A stretch of DNA of 64,000 bases, taken from the NCBI GenBank assembly GCA_037039925.1, contig JAXRKP010000044.1:224844-288843 (forward strand), given 5' to 3'. This stretch comes from Doris montereyensis (Eukaryota > Mollusca > Gastropoda > Nudibranchia > Dorididae). Position 1 is the stretch's first letter. Each line of letters opens with the position of its first letter. Made by a program: the position numbers and the translations under genes. Below the pieces are notes generated by a model. That model did not search any database, was not told where the DNA came from, and saw nothing but the letters and a program-made list of their open reading frames with translations. Shown one piece after another: positions 60,080-64,000 of this stretch.

Positions 60080-60215
60080 TGAAAGTTACACTGTCCACCA
60101 CACACGGCGATCTCAGGGTGAAGTAAGAGGAAACAGCAAGGTGAAATAGAAGTGAAAGAGTAAAAGTAAAGAAGTAGGACGTACCAGCAGCGCCCACCAA
60201 GAGCCCACATAAGCC
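60080..60215 (-). repeat. Y repeat, copy 13
   Basis: GTCCACCACACACGGCGATC, TCAGGGTGAAGTAAGAGGAA, GAAGTAGGACGTACCAGC, AGCGCCCACC. Confidence 0.8.
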
Positions 60216-60334
60216 ACAGAGAATCGTGTGAGCTGAATGAACTACATCCCAGCATAGCTAAATGAGACCAAATGTCATGGGATGAGGGGTAGAAGAGGGA
60301 CGATATGTTCGTACTTGGCAGTCAACCTGAGAAT

Positions 60335-61195
60335 CGTAAACACAGCCAATGCGACAGACTAGAAATGACGATCATGGTAAATGTCTGCAATTTACACAGC
60401 CAATGCGACAGATTATGAAATAACGACCTTGGTAAATATCTGCAATTTACACAACCAATGCGACAGACTATGAAATGACGATCATGGTAAATGTTGCAAT
60501 TTACACAGTCAATGCGACAGACTATGAAATGACGATCATGGTAAATGTCACAGCCAATGCGACAGACTATGAAATGACGATCAGACTGCAATTGAAATAG
60601 ACGATCGATGGTAAATGTCTGCAATTTACACAGCCAATGCGACAGGCTATGAAATGACGATCATCGTAAATGTCTGCAATTTACACAGCCAATGCGACAG
60701 ACTATGAAATAACGACCATGGTAAATGATTTACACAGCCAATGCGACAGACTATGAAATGACGATCATCGTAAATGTCTTTACACAGTCAATGCGACAGA
60801 AATGACGATCATGATAAATGTCTGCAATTTACACAGCCAATGCGACAGACTATGAAATGACGATCATGGTAAATGTCTGCAATTTATTTACACAGCCAAT
60901 GCGACAGACTATGAAATGACGATCATGACGATCATCAATAATGAAATGACGATCATGATAAATGTCAATTTACACAGCCAATGCGACAGACTATGAAATG
61001 ATGTCGATCATGGTAAATGTCTGCAATTTACACAGCCAATGCGACAGACTATGAAATGACGACCATGGTAAATGTCTGTCAATTTACACAGCCAATGCGA
61101 TAGACTATGAAATGACGATCATGGTAAATGTCTCAATTTACACAGCCAATTCAGACTATGAAATCACAAGCATGGTAAATGTCTGCAATTTACAC
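60335..61195. repeat. About 55-bp minisatellite, irregular, 16 copies
   Basis: CACAGCCAATGCGACAGACT, ATGAAATGACGATCATGG, TAAATGTCTGCAATTTA. Many units have internal deletions, unlike the regular arrays elsewhere. Confidence 0.92.
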
Positions 61196-61499
61196 AATCC
61201 TCAGGTATCTCTTTTCAAATGAAAATCTTGCAGACCTATGGAGTCCATCGCCTCGAAAAAAAAGTGCAATGTGAACCACGAGCTTACTTCTTTGTCCAGA
61301 TACTAATATAGTCGCCCATTATCTCACGCGGTACATCTCATTATCAGATTGAGATTCTAGAAGCCCTCAAGTCAAACTGATAACCTCTAGGATACTTTTC
61401 GTATGAAGTTTGTATATTGTTTTTGTTTTGAGTGTGGATGTTTACAAGAAACTAGACACTTTTCTACATATATCAGAAAAACACAAGTAAATAAAGCTA

Positions 61500-61728
61500 C
61501 TTTAAGGCCCTCACGGTCCGTAGACTCAGGATCCCAGTTTCTATAGCGGGAAGCTGAACAGGTGGTAATAGTCCCTCCGGGACAGGACACAAGTATGTCC
61601 CCGGTTTTTACTCCCAATCTGTTGCCGGTACCCATTTGTACCGGGGATGACAACATCAGACCTAGCACTGCTAGGATTCAAACCCAGCCTCTCATGATCC
61701 CGTCCTAATCACAAGGCCGCCGTGATTT
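61500..61728 (-). mobile_element. SINE family 1 copy
   Basis: TAGGATTCAAACCCAG (B box), CTAATCACAAGGCCGCCG (head end), CCCATTTGTACCGGGG and TTTTTACTCCCAATCTG (body), all reverse complement. Confidence 0.75.
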
Positions 61729-61811
61729 TTGTAGCTTACATCGGGCACAACTGACTTACGGGAAATCGTGAGTAGGATTTTTTCTCCTCCCTTTTTTGCT
61801 CGATTTTAGTT

Positions 61812-61925
61812 TATCCAATCAACCATAAGCAGCGATTTTCAGGGTGAATTAAGAGGAAAAAGCAAAATGAAAACCATGAAAGTACAGAAGTAGGGACTAC
61901 CAGCAACATCCGTCAACAGCCCAGG
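61812..61925 (-). repeat. Y repeat, copy 14
   Basis: AACCATAAGCAGCGATTTTC, AGGGTGAATTAAGAGGAAAA, ACAGAAGTAGGGACTACCAG, CAACATCCGTCAACAGCCC. Confidence 0.75.
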
Positions 61926-62337
61926 TAGAATAGGACGTCGACTCTTTTCGGTTCATCAAAACAAGCACTCACGAGTAGAGAGTCAACTACGAAAAGAAGA
62001 AGAAGAAGAAGAAGTGAGTCTCGCTAAGTGGACGCTCAGTGTATGGCAGAGCAGAGAGAGAGAGAGAGAGAGAGAGAGATAAGCAGAGAAACAGTAACCA
62101 GGCGTACGGCAAGTGTCCTGATATCGCGATAAAGCCTCCAAAACAACTGACTCATTTGAGCGCTCACGCACACATACATAAAGATATACATTGGGTAAAT
62201 GGGAAAAGGCTAGGGTTTGAAGGATGTTTTGTACACAAACGGTTTGCGACTGTGTGGAAACACAACGAGCCTGAAAGCATACGGTTGCGATGACGAGGTG
62301 GCTTGACATTTGACTGGAAACAGTTTTGCGCCATTCC

Positions 62338-62620
62338 ATGGAGTCAAATGCTAGGGGGATTGGTAGTCAACGGGCCTCTCAAACAAAAAGTAGTAGGTTA
62401 GACCCCCGAAAATTGTTTCCATTTTTTTCCTGGTCCAGGTAGATGGATCGACCCCTAGACTCTAGTTCCATTGGAGACGGACGATAAAAAGGAGATCCCG
62501 TGTGCAGACAGCACTGTGAACATTTCAGATCCCTTCGCTGTTAATAGGTAGTCTGGGCAAAATTAAAAATCCTACGACAAATACCCCCGAGATCACTTTA
62601 GTTGTGCTTGAGAGCAAGAT
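62338..62620 (+). mobile_element. SINE family 2 copy
   Basis: GGTAGTCAACGGGCCTCTCA head, GGTCCAGGTAGATGGATCGA, GACGATAAAAAGGAGATCCC, GAGATCACTTTAGTTGTG, followed by a TA microsatellite in place of the AATC tail. Confidence 0.8.
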
Positions 62621-62680
62621 ATATATATATATTTTTTATATATATACATATATATATATATAAATATATATATATATACT
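62620..62680. repeat. (TA)n microsatellite
   Basis: Interrupted TA run after the SINE. Confidence 0.95.
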
Positions 62681-63243
62681 AGAGAGAGAGAAACGATATA
62701 ATCAGATTTCGGTGACACAACTCTTCACATTTTCCTAATTGCCCTAAAATATGGATCTAAACGGTTGCTTTTTCCCCCTGATGCGTTTTGTACGGTCCAT
62801 GTGTAAATCTAGTCATTAATATAAAAAGAAAAGTAAAACGATTTAGAAAAGAAAAAAGACCAATCCGAGGCTGACACCAACGTAACATGTGTATAAACAA
62901 TAGAAACACCAACACCCCGAACTGTCTACAATTTCACACGTCGTATGCCTCGAGCACAAGACTGAAAAGCATGAATCCTCTTCCTCACACTAACAAAATT
63001 CTCCGAAGAGAAGATACACCAGTAGAGTAGATCTAGCAGGAGTCACACTGTCATGGCCACCACTGCCACTTCAATCCGTGGAAATAATGAATGAAGCTCA
63101 CACCTCACACAAGCTGGGCAGGTTAGTGTTAGCACCGTGCGAGGTGAGCGGCGAGCGGTCCCAAAGGGGCCACAACTGTGCAGTGCCGTACCCGCCTCTC
63201 GTTCCATGGAACCAACTGGACACAAAACAACTAAGCTCAGTCT

Positions 63244-63245
<2 letters not shown>

Positions 63246-63291
<46 letters not shown>
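63246..63291. repeat. (GA)n microsatellite
   Basis: About 23 GA units. The flanks (63050-63240) are locally GC-richer than usual and could belong to a 5' exon of the minus-strand gene, but no conserved coding sequence is visible. Confidence 0.9.
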
Positions 63292-63292
<1 letters not shown>

Positions 63293-63659
63293 TCTTGTCT
63301 GCGATTCCGCACAGCCAAATCCCGAGGCCAAATCTAGATCTAATTGTAGTGTTTTTGCTTAGAATCGCTGTCGCTAACACTGTAGGAAAGACTCAGTAGT
63401 TGTTTCTGGATCGAAATCTGTCATAGGAAACTTTCAGCATTTGCCCCATGTTTAAATCTTAATACAAAATAAAACTAAATACATAAGTACAGAGTCCTCA
63501 ATTCAAATCATAAACACCTGAAAATGAAATAAATACACAAACGTATAAATAAATAAAATAGGACATAGCCATATTCTGTGTTTACTATAATAGTAGTATT
63601 ATGCTACCCGATGATACGACCATACTAAACCTCTTTCTCAAAGATTACCACTCTAACAG

Positions 63660-63985
63660 CGCAGGGGACTCGATAGTCCAGAGGCAAGGTGTCGGCATCT
63701 CAACCAAAAGGTAGTGAGTTAGAGCCCCACCAACAGTTCAACAATTTTCTCGAGTTTTTTTCGAGCAAAATCTACCCCCCTTCCTGGTCTGGGTAGGTGG
63801 ATCGACACCTACTCCCATCGGAGACGAACACTAAACAGGAAGTGCCGTGTGCAGATCACACCACGTTGTGCACGTTAAGGATCCCTTGGCTGTTTACAGG
63901 GCAGACCGGGCAAAATTAAAAATCGTACCAGAAAAACCCCGACATCACCTCAGTTGTGGATTTTGTCAAATTAAGAGCAACAAAC
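63660..63985 (+). mobile_element. SINE family 2 copy near the window end
   Basis: GATAGTCCAGAGGCAAGGTG head, TTTTCTCGAG, TGGGTAGGTGGATCGACACC, GATCCCTTGGCTGTTTACAG, GACATCACCTCAGTTGTGGA. Essentially complete. Confidence 0.85.
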
Positions 63986-64000
63986 AAAAAAATTAAAAGC

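Noticed and set aside
63043..63318. 91-codon minus ORF as first cytohesin exon
   Set aside because: Does not resemble the cytohesin N-terminus and begins in a GA microsatellite; no donor in a suitable phase was evident.

Overview
The window is animal nuclear DNA: intron-rich split genes with GT-AG junctions, abundant microsatellites, tRNA-derived SINEs, a LINE relic and many private minisatellites. Mollusc-like SINE heads and the general composition make a gastropod or other lophotrochozoan the best guess, but this is inference only. No bacterial, viral or CRISPR feature was found.

Two protein genes are supported and they converge. The plus-strand gene (coding exons 9131-29890, 18 exons) is a USP36/USP42-type ubiquitin-specific protease: divergent N-terminus, complete catalytic domain (Cys box, two zinc Cys pairs, His box), a long Ser/Lys-rich middle, a conserved WDG...DDYNED tail and a His-rich C-terminus. 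About 1153 residues follow after allowing for apparent sequence gaps, close to human USP36. An NRF1/ETS-like site pair and a good splice donor near 6.23-6.37 kb mark a possible promoter and untranslated first exon. The minus-strand gene (51041 down to 39166, 9 exons) is a cytohesin-type ARF guanine-nucleotide exchange factor, with Sec7 and PH domains present (about 320 residues); its N-terminal coiled-coil exon or exons were not found and probably lie beyond 64 kb or among the repeats at 51-64 kb. The two stop codons are 9.3 kb apart, with candidate poly(A) signals for both genes between them.

Both genes show the same peculiarity: ten reading-frame breaks, nearly all at G/C or A homopolymers and all explained by one or two missing bases, while splice sites and residues around them are conserved. 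This looks like consensus error, not pseudogenisation, and explains why no long ORF marks either gene.

The rest is repeat. 0.64-1.85 kb: 3' end of a LINE reverse transcriptase with an ATTT-rich tail. SINE family 1 (6 copies), SINE family 2 (10 copies or pieces), a pyrimidine-rich repeat of about 125 bp (14 copies, all sense to the host gene), a further unknown repeat (3 copies), a possible hAT-like element, a Tc1/mariner-type MITE, and about 20 minisatellite arrays with units of 17-68 bp. Several arrays have clearly grown from the end of an interspersed repeat: the 23.2-24.3 kb array carries the LINE 3' end, and the 40.1, 47.9 and 54.3 kb arrays abut or include SINE or pyrimidine-repeat ends. 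Two arrays in the USP gene are open and phase-compatible with neighbouring exons and could be alternative coding sequence. No wholly new multi-gene system was seen.
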